From the NCBI RefSeq assembly GCF_018294505.1, contig NC_057801.1, forward strand, positions 431,362,619 through 431,426,618: a stretch of 64,000 nt of DNA, written 5' to 3'. Numbering within the stretch: the first letter of the stretch is position 1; every line of letters begins with the position of its first letter. Made by a program: the position numbers and the translations under genes. Positions 1-10,890 of the stretch are shown in pieces. The stretch is from Triticum aestivum. Taxonomy: Eukaryota; Streptophyta; Magnoliopsida; Poales; Poaceae. The notes under the pieces are model-generated. The model worked only from the letters and a program-made list of their open reading frames with translations, ran no database searches and was not told the DNA's origin.

Positions 1-63
1 CTCGTCCAAGCTTCCATCCCTGCTAAGGTGCCTCCCCCCTCGTCCGAAACCCAAGCACTAACA

Positions 64-1369
64 ATGGCAGAACCGAGCAGCGTCCGCCGAAAGAGTGGCT
101 GGAATTCGCTCCCCACAGAGGTAATCAAGCTCATTGTTTCGCGTGTGGACAATCTCAGTACCATGCCGCTCGCCGCATGCTCGTCGGGGCTGTACCGTTT
201 ACTCAAAGCCCTCAGGCCGGAGCTTTTTAAGCCAGCTCCTTGCTTGCTGATGCCACCTGATCTTCAGAAATGGCGTGTCACGTAGCATAACGATTGTAGG
301 GTGGCGAGCATCAACCCCCTTCACTGTGATCCAATCCCCTTCAGCCTCAGCTACATTAACGATATGTACTGGGTCAGCATGAACACGTCTTGGATGGTGC
401 TCGTCGACGGTCGCGGCAGCTGGATGCTCGTGGAGGTCTACACCCGGCGATTGATCCCCCTTCCTTCGATTAACACTGCACTGCTTTGGCACCGCGGCCC
501 AGAATACTCGGAATCTTACAGTAGCCAACATGATACCAAGTTTGATTTGCTCAAGGTTGTAATCTGCCAAGTGCCCACAAGATCTGCGAATTATAAAGAT
601 TTCAGGCTAATTGCGTTCTTCAACCGCGGTCTCGCCTATCTGACAGGTCACTGCGGTAAGTGGATAAATCTGCACGTCCATCGCAGGATCATACATCCTC
701 CATGGTTCTCTGATGCCATTGAACACAAGGGCTTCATTTACGCTGTCGACTCCTTCTATGGCTGGACGTATTGCTGGCCTACTCCAGTCATCGCTACAAA
801 CGGCTGTTACAGCAGTATGTTACGTTCCTATGATATCATGATGGCTTGCTTATATTACTGTCAACATTTACTGAAAAAATATTCATGCTCATAACATGGT
901 GTTCTTAAGATTGACTAAATCAAGAGCCCTTTTTTATTTGACTCCAACTTGAGATGATGTTGTAGGCCGCCTAGTGTCCCTACCCTTCCTAATCCCAGAA
1001 CCTTTCAAAGAAAAGCGGCATGTAAGTTGCAAGTGGTTCCTGGCTCGATCAGACGACAACGAAAGGTTGATGATCATTCGCACGTACCGGACGTGTTGTT
1101 TCGCGAAATACAATCAGAGTCACTGCAAGGTCTTTAAGCAGGATCCCAGCTTCTCTGGGCCTTCAGGAATTTTTGACTGGAGGCTGGTAAGTAGCCTTGG
1201 TACACGCTCTTTGTTTGTCGAAATGAATTATCCGATTAACCAGGAGATAACCGACGGCAAGGATTATGATGGCAGCGCGGTTTCATTTATCACGCAAAAC
1301 TGTGTGTACACAATGTACCATGTGTCTCTGCATGCACTCTACCGTGATATGTGCCGCCACGCTCTGTAG
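64..1369 (+). pseudogene. F-box protein with DUF295 domain, one in-frame stop
   Basis: The likely start is the ATG at 64 (context acaATGGC). Residues about 13-55 look like an F-box (LPTEVIKLIVSRV, then AACSSGLYRLLKALRPEL). The rest matches the DUF295 layout of plant F-box proteins: SWMVLVDGRGSWMLVEVYT, FSDAIEHKGFIYAVDSFYG, CKWFLARSDDNERLMIIRTY and VSSLGTRSLFVEMNYPI. Two exons, 64-814 and 966-1369, join in frame over a 151-bp GT..AG intron with donor GTATGT. The total is 1155 nt or 385 codons, a usual size for this family. A second acceptor at 974 would also keep frame. Codon 74 (283-285) is TAG, although the same frame stays open and domain-like on both sides. F-box proteins normally act as substrate receptors of SCF ubiquitin ligases; substrates of DUF295 members are mostly unknown. 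A point nonsense mutation in an otherwise intact gene is the simplest reading. A sequencing error is possible. Confidence 0.82.
815..965 (+). other. Intron of the F-box/DUF295 gene
   Basis: GTATGT at 815-820 is a strong plant donor and TTGTAG at 960-965 is a fitting acceptor. Removing these 151 bases joins the domain-bearing frames of 64-814 and 966-1369 without a shift. Confidence 0.65.
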
Positions 1370-1860
1370 CCCAAAGTAGGAGAGAGGGTCGCAAGTATCA
1401 GACTTCGACCTGCTGGCTGGAGTTTCCCCGTCAGGCACCCATCTGGTTAAAGCCGTCAGCCAATCTCCACAGCTTAATAAATAGTAACGTGTAACTGAGC
1501 CAGTTAGCTAGATGCATACACTTGGTGTAGTAGGATCTTTATTTAGTTTGATGCATACACTTGTTCTTTTTTCGTATCCCTTTTGTAATGATGGCTGATG
1601 TTTGGTTTGGAAGAGAGAGCTGCGTCTTCACTCTTCTGGCCTGCTTACTGCTTCTGTTGCACCCCCAGCCCTGGTTGTTGCTGCTGCTATTTTCAATGTA
1701 CAATCAGTAGTATATTTCGTCTGTTGGTCGAATAAATGTATTGTTAGAACGACAAACACAATGTTTTGGAAGTCGTTGCATGGTTCGATCCTTTAGTGCC
1801 CCGTACCGTACGTAGCTCATACTATTTTTCGTACGGAACACATTTTCCACTTGTTGATAA
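1370..1860 (+). other. 3' flank of the F-box gene with poly(A) signals
   Basis: AATAAA occurs at 1476-1481 and again near 1730, fitting a plant 3' UTR. A short direct repeat, GATGCATACACTTG, occurs at about 1511 and 1551. No further gene is seen. Confidence 0.4.
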
Positions 1861-2399
1861 CATGCAGCCCACTGATGAAGGCCCAATAGAGAAGCCCATA
1901 ATTAACTGGAAGGGGGGCTCTCACATGAATCCGGCCCACGTACATGCTCATGGTCCCCTAAACATAAATAAGTAAATAAATAAATAAAGCTAAATTCTCA
2001 TGCACCAGTTCTTTGGGAAAATAGGTAGCCCAGTATTTCTTTTTGAAGAATACCCAAGCTAGGCCTATTTGTTTTCTCTGAATTACTAGGCTGCAAATCT
2101 TTCTAGATGAGGAGGGATGCATTCCGTCCTGGCCAAAGAGTATGGTCAATGCCTATTAAAAGTAATATCAAAAGGGGTTGAAAATTCCAAAAAATTTATA
2201 GCAAATGGGATATTAGTTTTTTTGAATTTTGTTCTTCACTGATATCTTATACGTATTTCATTGGATTTAACATGACATAGTACTAATTTATTTTTAAATT
2301 TGTTTTAGTATGGCTATTTATTTTTGGATTAAGAATATTTCGTTCCCCAGCAAAAATTTCCCACATATTTAGTTAATTTTTTGACACTGGTACTGACCA
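1861..2399. other. GCCCA-rich sequence, probable distal part of the CACTA arm
   Basis: The segment has several AGCCCA/GGCCCA words. At 2085-2130 it holds a diverged copy of a module (CTGCAAATCTTTC...GATGAGGAG) that recurs at 3222-3250 inside the CACTA arm. No coding region is visible, and no CACTAC terminus was found here. Confidence 0.35.
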
Positions 2400-2639
2400 G
2401 AAAATGGCCGGCAATTCTAAAAATGGAAAACGGGCGGCTAACTTGTTTACGCAAGGCTTTGTCAGTGAACACACGATTCTAGCCGCCGTGCTTCTTCAAT
2501 CTCTGATCTTCCTGCTCCAGCCGCCTAAACTAGCGCCGGCGGGACTGCCTGCTCCCTCCTCTTGTGGCCCGCTGTGATTCCGCGCAGGCTTCCCCGGCCC
2601 ACCCTAGTCCCTTCGCTGGCCTGGCCGCACGCAATCAAC

Positions 2640-4830
2640 TGCCTCCTTATTATGCAAAAAATGATTCCTCCCACTGACATCTGGGGCGCACCGATTGGGA
2701 GGCTGACCTGTGGGCCTACTACGTTGACGCGTACGCAGGGCTTGTCAACTTAGTCAACAAACAATTCTAGCAGCAGTAACCGTTGGATTTGAATCAAACG
2801 GTCCTGCTGCTTCTTCAATCGCTGCTCTTCTTGCACCAGCCGCCCAAACCAGCACCGGGGAGACCGCCTGCTCCTGCCTCCAGTGGCCGGCTATGCTGCG
2901 GTTGAGGCCTCATCGCCCCTACTACTCCCACCGCTAGCCAGGCCCTGCGGCGATGGCAGCCTCACACCGCAGCGGAACCAGTAAACCCTCGTACTCCTCT
3001 CCGCGTGGGTATCCACTACCGCGTCTTCCCCGGCTCCGCGTCGTCCCCTTCCTAGGCCTCGCCGTCGTCCACCGCCTTGGTGCTCTCGGCGCGGCGTGGT
3101 CAATGTGGTCAACGGCATTCCATCGGAAGAGTACTGTACATGGAGAGGCTAACAGCTGGGTAATGGCCACATCCCAGTTTTTTTGTGATTTGCCAAGTAA
3201 GTCGCTTTGTCAGGCCTGTTGGGCTGCAAATCTTTCAAGACGAGGAGAGCTTTCATTCGGCTAGCCGAGAAAATGGCCCATCAGTAATGAGAAATGGGTT
3301 GTACATTTTTAAAACACATCAAACCGGTAATTAGTTTCAAATATCTTTTTTTTCATTTTGAGATTTTAAATTACATTAATTTTTATGCGTGGAGAATTTG
3401 TTGGATTTTATATTGATATACATATATTTTTAAAATCAGTTTGAATGTGAGTCGAATTTTTGGGATTAAAAACAGTTCGGACCACACCGGAATATGTAAA
3501 ATTTTGTATAAGTTTTTAACCGTGGCCACAATATGGGCTGTAATGCTAACAAAAAGAATATGGGCTCCAAAAAAACCTTAAGAATTAGCAAATGGGCTGT
3601 AAATTATTAGAAATAATGGCAGATGGGTTGTATGCTGTTTTCCACAGATTTGAGGCTTTCCTAAAAAAAGGGTGACGCACAAGCAGTGACTGTTGGATGT
3701 CCATCCAACCGCCGTCGTGCTTTTTCAATCTCTGCTCTTCCTGCTCCAGCCGCTCAAACAAGCGTCGGCGGGACTGTCTGCTCCCTCCTCCCCGCGGCCT
3801 GCTGTGCTGCTGCGCAGGCCTCACCGCCCCACCGTACTCGCATCGCTGGCCTAGCCATCCCTCTACTCACCCACACCTGTTATTATTCTCCGGCGACGGC
3901 AGACGAACCAGTAAACCTTCGTACAGTCGTACTCCCCTCCGCGTGGGAAACAACTGCCGAGTCTTCCCTGCCTCCGTGTCGTTCCCTTCCTAGGCCTCGC
4001 CGTCATCCACCGCCCTGGTGCTCTCGGTGCGGCCTGGTCAACGTAGTCAACGACCGACATGCATCTGAAGTGGACTGTACGTGGAGAGGCCGACAGCTGG
4101 GTCCACGGCCGCACGCAAGGAAATGCCTCCTTATTACGCGCAAAATAATGATTCCTCCACCTGACATCAGGGACCCACCGAAAGGGCCTCTGTATTTCGC
4201 GAAAAAAACGTTACCGCCGCTGACAGCTCGGACCCAAACCAGCTGCGCTAACCAGCGCTGGTCGTGCCTCGTGCTCCTGCCTCCCGTGGCCGGCTGCGAT
4301 GCGGCGGAGGCCTCACCGCCCCCTACTACTCCCACCGCTAGCCAGGCCATCCCTCTACTCACCCATACCCCCTGTTATTCTGCGGTGACGGCAGCGTCAC
4401 ACCGTAGCGAACTAGTGAACCCTCGTACTCCTCTACGCGTGGGCATCCACTGCTGCGTCTTCCCCGGCTCCGCGTTGTCCCCTTCCTAGGCCTTGCCGTC
4501 GTCCACCGCCCTGGTGCTCTCGGCGCGGCGTGGTCAACGTGGTCAAGGAATGGCTTCCATCGGACGTGGACTGTACGTGGAGAGGCTGACAGCTGGGTCC
4601 ACGGTCGCAGCAAGGAAGTGCCTCCTTATTACGCGCAAAATAATTATTCCTCCACCTGACAACGGGGACCCACCGGACGGGCCACCGTATTTCGCGAAAA
4701 AAACATTTCCCCCTGACTGCTGGGACCCACCAGCTACATCTTCGCGTGCAAGGAAGTGTGTCCAGGCAAAAAAAAATAATTCACCCCCCTGACTGCTGGG
4801 ACCCACCAGCTACATCTTCGCAGGCAAGGA
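2640..4830 (+). repeat. Repeated internal modules of the CACTA arm
   Basis: A module beginning CGTACTCCTCT and running through CCTTCCTAGGC, CCACCGCC and GTGGTCAA to CTGTACGTGGAGAGGC occurs at about 2980-3160, 3930-4110 and 4425-4600. A second module, CCTCCTTATTACGCGCAAAA, occurs near 2642, 4125 and 4618. A third, TGCTGGGACCCACCAGCTAC, occurs near 4718 and 4794. Long apparent ORFs here come from GC-rich repeat sequence and are not genes. Confidence 0.7.
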
Positions 4831-5169
4831 AGTGCCTGGCAGTCGGGACCCACCTGGTCGACGCGTACATAGGGTTGTCATTCTGGTCGCGAACGTGTTC
4901 GTACATACTGGTCGTTGTAGAGGCGCGCACGTGTCATAGTAGAGGCACGCACGTAGCATGTACACGTACGTACAACAGCGAGGGTGCAAGAAAGAAAATA
5001 CGGCCACGTACGTACATACGGGCAGGGTCTCGAACGCCTACTCGCGCATACATACATGGCTGGGTCGGAACGGAGAAACAGCGTCGTCGTCGTGTTCATG
5101 GGGAGCCAACCGGCTGGGTCGGAACGGAATGCGTGGTCGTGTTCATCGGGAGGGCTTGGACGGAACAGG

Positions 5170-5500
5170 CGATGGAAACGAGGCCTGGCGTACCGCATAA
5201 CGGAGGAAACAGACCTCCTACGTTCGGAACGGGGTCCTGTTGATCGGGAGGGGTGTGGCGTACCGCAAAACGGAGGAAACGGACCTCCTACGGTCGAAAC
5301 GAGGGTCCTGTTGATCAGGAGGGGTGTGGCGTACCGCAAAACGGAGGAAACGGACCTCCTACGGTCGAAACGGGGGTCCTGTTGATCGGGAGGGGTGTGG
5401 CGTACTGGAAAATGGACGAAACGGACTTGTGTTGGAGCGCTACGGTCGAAACGGGGGTCCTGTTCTTCGGGAGGGGTGTGGCGTACCGCAAAACGGGACT
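5170..5500 (+). repeat. Subterminal tandem repeat, about 71 bp, four copies
   Basis: The unit, GTGTGGCGTACCGCAAAACG followed by GAGGAAACGGACCTCCTACG and a GGTCCTGTTGATCGGGAGG tail, recurs near 5185, 5257, 5328 and 5400, with a diverged fifth copy near 5475. Such repeats next to CACTA ends are usually transposase binding regions. Confidence 0.75.
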
Positions 5501-5850
5501 CCACGGGATACTGTTCATCTCCACCGTCGACCTCCTCCAGCCTCCACAGGTTACCATCGACCTCCTCCAGCCTCCATGGGCTCCTGTTCATCCAGACTCC
5601 ACCGCGCGCTACTCCACCGGCTACTGTTCAACCACCCCTCCACCGTCTACTGTTCATCCAGCTCTCCACCGTCTACTGTTCATCCAGCTCTCCACACCAC
5701 GGGGTCCTGTTCAACCACCCCTCCACGGCCACCCCTCCACCAACTACTGTTCATCCATGCCTCCACAACCACGGGGTCCTGTTCATCCAGAGGCAACACC
5801 ACCGCTCACTGTTCAACCACCCCCCCCCCCCGCAACGCTCACTGTTCATC
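5500..5850 (+). repeat. Subterminal short repeats (CTGTTCATCCA family)
   Basis: CTACTGTTCATCCAG/CTGTTCAACCACCCCTCCAC words recur about a dozen times, together with a C homopolymer at 5818-5831. The same array, inverted and with a G run at 32663-32676, is present in the copy at 32640-33060. Confidence 0.7.
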
Positions 5851-5859
5851 CAATCTATC

Positions 5860-6010
5860 GGCTTCAGTTAGCAGCAGTAGCGAAGGAATCGCTCCATCGG
5901 GTTCAGTTAACAGCCATCAATCGATCGCTCGGGTTCAGTAACATGTAGCCTGCAGCGCAATCGCTCGGGTTCAGCTAGAGCCCAACGCCTTGCTCGGGTT
6001 CAGTTAGAGC
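5860..6010 (+). repeat. Subterminal repeats (GCTCGGGTTCAGTTA family)
   Basis: The word ATCGCTCGGGTTCAGTTA and close variants recur about five times. They appear inverted at 32505-32620. They are part of the CACTA subterminal region. Confidence 0.65.
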
Positions 6011-6316
6011 CAATGCCTCGCAGACACGCGCGTATGTGTACGAGAGAAACGCGCATCGCTCGGCCCCCGACCTCCCACCGGCAACTCCCCGAAATTTTCC
6101 TCCCCCTCGCTTCTACCATGGTTTTTCCGTCATGGACGGCCCAAAGAATGTCATGCAGCTGCGTCTCCGGCTTGCCCAGGATGAAAAGCCCATTTTCTGT
6201 CATGATTTTTTGTCATAGAAGTAGGAGCCCACCACATCTATGATGATACCGGGTTTTGTCACAATTATCGTCATAGAAGTGTCATATGTATGACAGGAAA
6301 AAAATTCGTTCGGCCC

Positions 6317-6348
6317 AAAATGTCACGGATGTGTCTTTTTTTGTAGTG
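6317..6348 (-). repeat. CACTA terminal sequence
   Basis: This 32-bp end is identical in reverse complement to 32174-32205. The following ATG (6349-6351) is a candidate 3-bp target duplication. Confidence 0.8.
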
Positions 6349-6351
6349 ATG

Positions 6352-6943
6352 GCCTCCCCCTGGATGGAGAGAGGTTCTCCCTCTGGTCCTTGGCCTTCAA
6401 GGCGATGATGGCCCCTACGGGATCCTCCTCCATGGCCTCCGGTGATGATGGCCCCCTCCGGCAGGGTGCCAGAGAGGGCCTAGATTGATTTCTCATGGCT
6501 ACAGAGGCTTGCGGCGGCGGAACTTCTGATCTAGCTTATTTCCCGAAGGTTTCTGTATTTATAGGAGAGGTTGGCGTTGATTTCAAGTTAGGGGGGCGTC
6601 TCCGGGCGGTCCACGAGGTAGGGGGCGCGCCCCAGGGGGTTGGGTGCGCCCCCACCCTCGTGGGCAGCCCGGGACTCTCCTGGCCCAACTCTTGCACTCC
6701 AGGGGCTTCTTTTGGTCCATAAAAATTCATCAAAAATTGGCACGTCAATTGGACTCCGTTTGGTATTCCTTTTTTGTAAAACTCAAAAATAAGGAGAATG
6801 CAAAAACTGGTACTGGGCTCTAGGTTAATAGGTTAGTCCCAAAAATAATATAAAATAGCATATAAATGCATATAAAACATCCTAGATGGATAATATAATA
6901 GCATGAATACTTCATAAATTATAGATACGTTGGAGACGTATCA
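6352..6943 (-). repeat. 3' LTR (left copy), truncated by CACTA
   Basis: It aligns with 11845-12434 over its whole length, including the end TTGGAGACGTATCA. About 950 bp of the LTR expected on the far side of the CACTA insertion are not in the window. Confidence 0.8.
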
Positions 6944-9237
6944 GCATTCCCAAGCTTAATTTCTGCTCGTCCTCGAGTAGGTAAATGATAAAAGAAATAA
7001 TTTATGAAGTGTGAATGCTAGCAGGTGCACAAGTTTGTTCAATGATAATTTCAATCACCTTTTCTAGCAACATTATATGTCATAATAGTAGCTCATCTCA
7101 TAAAACTTTGCATGATCAAGTAACAAGCTATTCACATGTTAAAGTATAGATCATAAACTTTCTTGAAAACTAACAAACAATGCTCTTAGTCATCAAACAA
7201 TTGTAATTCATCTTATTTTCAGGAAGGGTCTATGTAAGAGCTTTGATTTAGCAAATCCCACATACTCAACTATCATATAGTCTTTCACAATTGCTAACAC
7301 TCATGTGATATTTATGGGTTCAAAGTTTTAATCGGACACAGAGAAAGATTGGGGCTTATAGTTTTGCCTCCCAACCTTTTACCTCAAGGGTAATGTCAAC
7401 AATAATACTTTATGAAAACCTACATCCAAGTGGATATATATATCCGGATCGCTCCAACACAAAGTGCTTGCCAAAGGAAAAAGTGTAAAAAGGAAAGGTG
7501 ATGATCACCATGACTCTTGTATAAGGGTAGAAGATAAAAGTAAAAGATAGGCCCTTCGCAGAGGGAAGCAGAGGTTGTCATGCGATTTTAAGGTTGGATG
7601 CACAAAATCTTAATGCAAAAGAACGTCACTTTATACTGCCTCTTGTCATAGAGACCTTTATTATGTAGTCCGTCGCTTTTATTTCTTCCCTATCACAAGT
7701 TCATATAAAGCTTATTTTCTTCGCACTAATAGATCATACATATTTAGAGAGCAATTTTTATTGCATGCACCAATGACAACTTACTTGAAGGATCTTACTC
7801 AATCCATAGGTAGGTATGGTGGACTCTCATGGCAAAAGTAGTTTAAGGGATATTTGGAAGCACAAGTAGTGTTTCTACTTGGTGCAAAGAGTTTGGCTAG
7901 CATGAGAGGGAAAGGCAAGCTCACAATGTTGGACGATCCAAGACAATATACATTATTTCGGATATAAGAAAACTTTACCCATTAGGTTGTCTTCCTTGTC
8001 CAACATCAACATTTTAGCATGTCATATTTTAATGAGTGCTCACAATTACAAAAGATGTCCAAGATAGTATATTTATATGTGAAATCTCTCTTCCTTCGAT
8101 ATTCTTTCATGAATTGTTCAAGTGACCAATTCTGCGTTTGCTAACTATCATTAAGTTTACTACCTATACTTATTACGTGTGAAGTCACTACTCCCCATGG
8201 TATAAACATATATAAATTCAGATTTATGATATTCAATTCATTCAACCATTTACTCATAGGATATACGTGAAGCATGTGAGCAAATGACAAACTACTCCAA
8301 AAGATATAAGTGAAGAACACTGAGTAGTAAAATAATTAACTAGCCATGGGAGGATTTTTTTTATTCAAGCTTTCAGATCCAATGATTTTATTCAAACAGC
8401 AAGTGAAATTGAAAATACGCTCCAAGTAAAACACATATCATGTTACGAATAAAAATATAGCTCCAAGTAAAGTATACCGATAGTTCTGAAGACGAAAGAG
8501 GAGATGCCTTCTGGGGCATCCCCAAGCTTAGGCGCTTGAGTCTTCCTTGAATTTTACCTTGGGGTGCCTCGTGCATCCCCAAGCTTAGGGTCTTTCCACT
8601 CCTTATTCTCCTCATATCGATATCTCACCCAAAGCTTGAAAACTTCAATAACACAAAACTTAACGGAACTTCGTGAGATAGGTTAGTATGATAAAGAGCA
8701 AACCATTCACTTTGGTACTGTAAAGACAAGGTTCATAATTGTTTTCACACAATTCCTACTGTACCATACCATTTCTACAATTTATATTGAGAAATATAAG
8801 CAATAGAAACTAGAAAACAAGCAAATTATGCAATGAAAACAGAATCTGTGAGAAACAGAACAGTCTGTAATGATCTGAATAGAAACCATACTTCTGCTAC
8901 TCAAAAAATTATGAAATAAATTGGTGGACGTGAGGAATTTGTCTATTAATCATATTCAAAAATAATCAACCTGAAGTCACTCTCCAGTAAAAAATGGAAT
9001 CTATTCTCGTGAGCGCAAAGTTTCTGTTTTTTACAGCAAGATTGCAAATACTTCACCCATGTCTTCCCAAAGGTTCTACTTGGCACAAACACTAATTAAA
9101 ACATAAAACAACATCTAACCAGAGTATATATGAATTATTTATTACTAAACATGAACAAAAAGCAAGAAACAAAAATAAAATTGGGTTGCCTCCCAACAAG
9201 CGCTATCGTTTAACGCCCCTAGCTAGGCATGATGATT

Positions 9238-9639
9238 TCAATGATGCTCACATAAAAAGAACTGAAACATAGAGAGAGCATCATGAAGAATATGACTAGC
9301 AAATTTAAATCTAACCCACTTCCTATGCCTAGGGATTTTGAGAGCACATAATTTATAGGAACAAGAATCAACTAGCATAGGAAGGCAAAACAAGTATAAC
9401 TTCAAAACTTTAAGCACATAGAGAGGAAACTTGGTATTATTGCAACTCCTACAGGCATAAATTACTCCCTCATAATAATTTTCAGTAGCATAATGAATGA
9501 ATTCAACAATATAACCATCACATAAAGCATTATTTTCATGATCTACAAGCATAGAAATTTTTCTACTCTCCACATAAGCAAAATTCTTCTCATTCGGAAT
9601 AGTGGGATCACTGATTCCTAAAGTTGACACTCTTGCCAA
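9238..9639 (-). pseudogene. Gypsy interior ORF remnant, unknown function
   Basis: This 133-codon open frame contains NEKNFAYVESRKISMLVDHE, ENNALCDGYIVEFIHYATEN and HRKWVRFKF. I recall similar frames inside this gypsy group in wheat, but no catalytic motif of gag, protease, reverse transcriptase or integrase is visible. It lies mid-interior with no partner ORF. It is most likely a relic of the element's own coding region. A captured fragment is the alternative. Confidence 0.45.
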
Positions 9640-9654
9640 CCCACTTTAGATGAT

Positions 9655-9870
9655 AGTATTATTCATACTCCAAAAGATATAAGTGAATTTAATGGAGCAT
9701 TCTACAATTAATATAGACTAACCAATATCCAAGCTCAAAATATGTAAGTGAAGCACACGAAGCATTCTATAAAACCATACTCAAAAGATTTAAGTGAAGC
9801 ACAAAGAGCAATTCTATAAGATTATACTTAAAAGATATAAGTGAAGCACATGACGTATTCTATAAATCAA
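9655..9870 (+). repeat. Degenerate tandem repeat, about 60 bp, four copies
   Basis: The unit is roughly AAAAGATATAAGTGAAGCAC followed by A..GAGCATTCTATAA, with copies near 9668, 9735, 9787 and 9830. A lone copy occurs near 8297. The related element at 61.9 kb carries the same words in inverse orientation (CTTCACTTATATC). Confidence 0.6.
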
Positions 9871-10861
9871 TGAAGGTCTAACTCATATTAGCATGGTTCT
9901 TAAAAAAACACAAAGGACACAAATCATGTGAACAAAACAAAAACTGAGGTACCGATATTTGTTGAAGAAGAAAGATGGGATGCCAACCGGGGCATCCCCA
10001 AGCTTAGATGCATGAGTATCGGTTGAAATATTTACTTGGGGTGCCTTGGGCATCCCCAAGCTTGAACTCTTTCCTCTCTTTACTTTTCTCATATTGATAG
10101 CTCCTCGATCTTCAAACACTTCATCCACACAAAACCTTAACAAAAACTTTGTGAGATCCGTTAGTGTAATAAATCAAACTACCACTTTAAGGTGATTTAA
10201 TGAACTCATTATTTATTTATATTGGTGTTAAACCTACTGTATTCCAACTTTTCTATGGTTCATCCCCCCGATACTAGCCACAGATTCATCAAAATAAGCA
10301 AACAATACGCGAAAAACAGAATCTGTCAAAAACAGGACAGTCTGCAATAATCTGGAAGTTTAGTAAACTTTTGTAACTCCAAAAATTATGAAATAAATAT
10401 GAAAATTTGGAAAATTTGTACAGAAGTAAAGTTCAAAAATTTTCAAACCCATTTGACCTTCCAGTTGAAAATGTAAAATCACGCGCTACACCCAAAGTTT
10501 CTGTTTTTGTTCTGCACATAGTAAACAAGCAATCTAATCATCCTAAAACCAAAGCTTGGCACATTATTTTTATAATACAATGGATATATACAAGGGGATA
10601 ATTATTTACAGAGAAACTTCCATGAAAAATTCTACATTGTTTCCATGAGCATGAACACAAGTGCTCAAGGTCGACCCTCACTTCTTCAATGCATAACTTT
10701 CCAATAACTTCTCTTTTTGAAAAACTTTTTTAGGCATGAGAGGCAAATAATATTTTTTGTATGTTTCACCCACAACTAAACAGAAACAAAAAGGAAAAAC
10801 AAAATCTACTTAGTGAAGAAAGCAAACAAGCACACACAAGAATATCAACCTCACCCTATTG

Positions 10862-10880
10862 CTCCCCGGCAACGGCGCCA
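10862..10880 (-). other. Primer-binding site, gypsy element
   Basis: On the minus strand it reads TGGCGCCGTTGCCGGGGAG, the primer site typical of Athila-lineage plant gypsy elements. It lies 10 bp inside the LTR edge at 10891. Confidence 0.8.
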
Positions 10881-10890
10881 GAAAAGAGCT

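Larger units (their letters stand above)
2400..6348 (-). mobile_element. CACTA DNA transposon arm, terminus at 6348
   Basis: The right end reads TTTTTTTGTAGTG, which is the CACTACAAAAAAA terminus in reverse. The last 32 bases (6317-6348) match base for base, in reverse complement, the start of the CACTA element at 32174. The homology runs inward for about 4 kb, module by module, against 32174-36060. TSD candidate ATG (6349-6351) continues into LTR sequence of the neighbouring gypsy element. The arm holds terminal and subterminal repeats and repeated internal modules, but no transposase domain. The left boundary is not visible: no CACTAC end was found between 1370 and this arm, so the element is truncated or extends beyond the window. 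CACTA elements move by cut and paste using a transposase supplied in trans when they lack one. Confidence 0.75.
8388..10090. repeat. Dispersed CATCCCCAAGCTTAG motif in gypsy interior
   Basis: GGCATCCCCAAGCTTAG/GCATCCCCAAGCTTGA occurs near 8516, 8573, 9993 and 10050, in two pairs about 55 bp apart. The surrounding sequence is otherwise AT-rich and non-coding. Confidence 0.5.

Noticed and set aside
2891..5948. Many overlapping open frames of 80-270 codons on both strands
   Set aside because: They arise from GC-rich CACTA modules and subterminal repeats, have no domain pattern, and recur in inverted form at 32-36 kb with different frame breaks.
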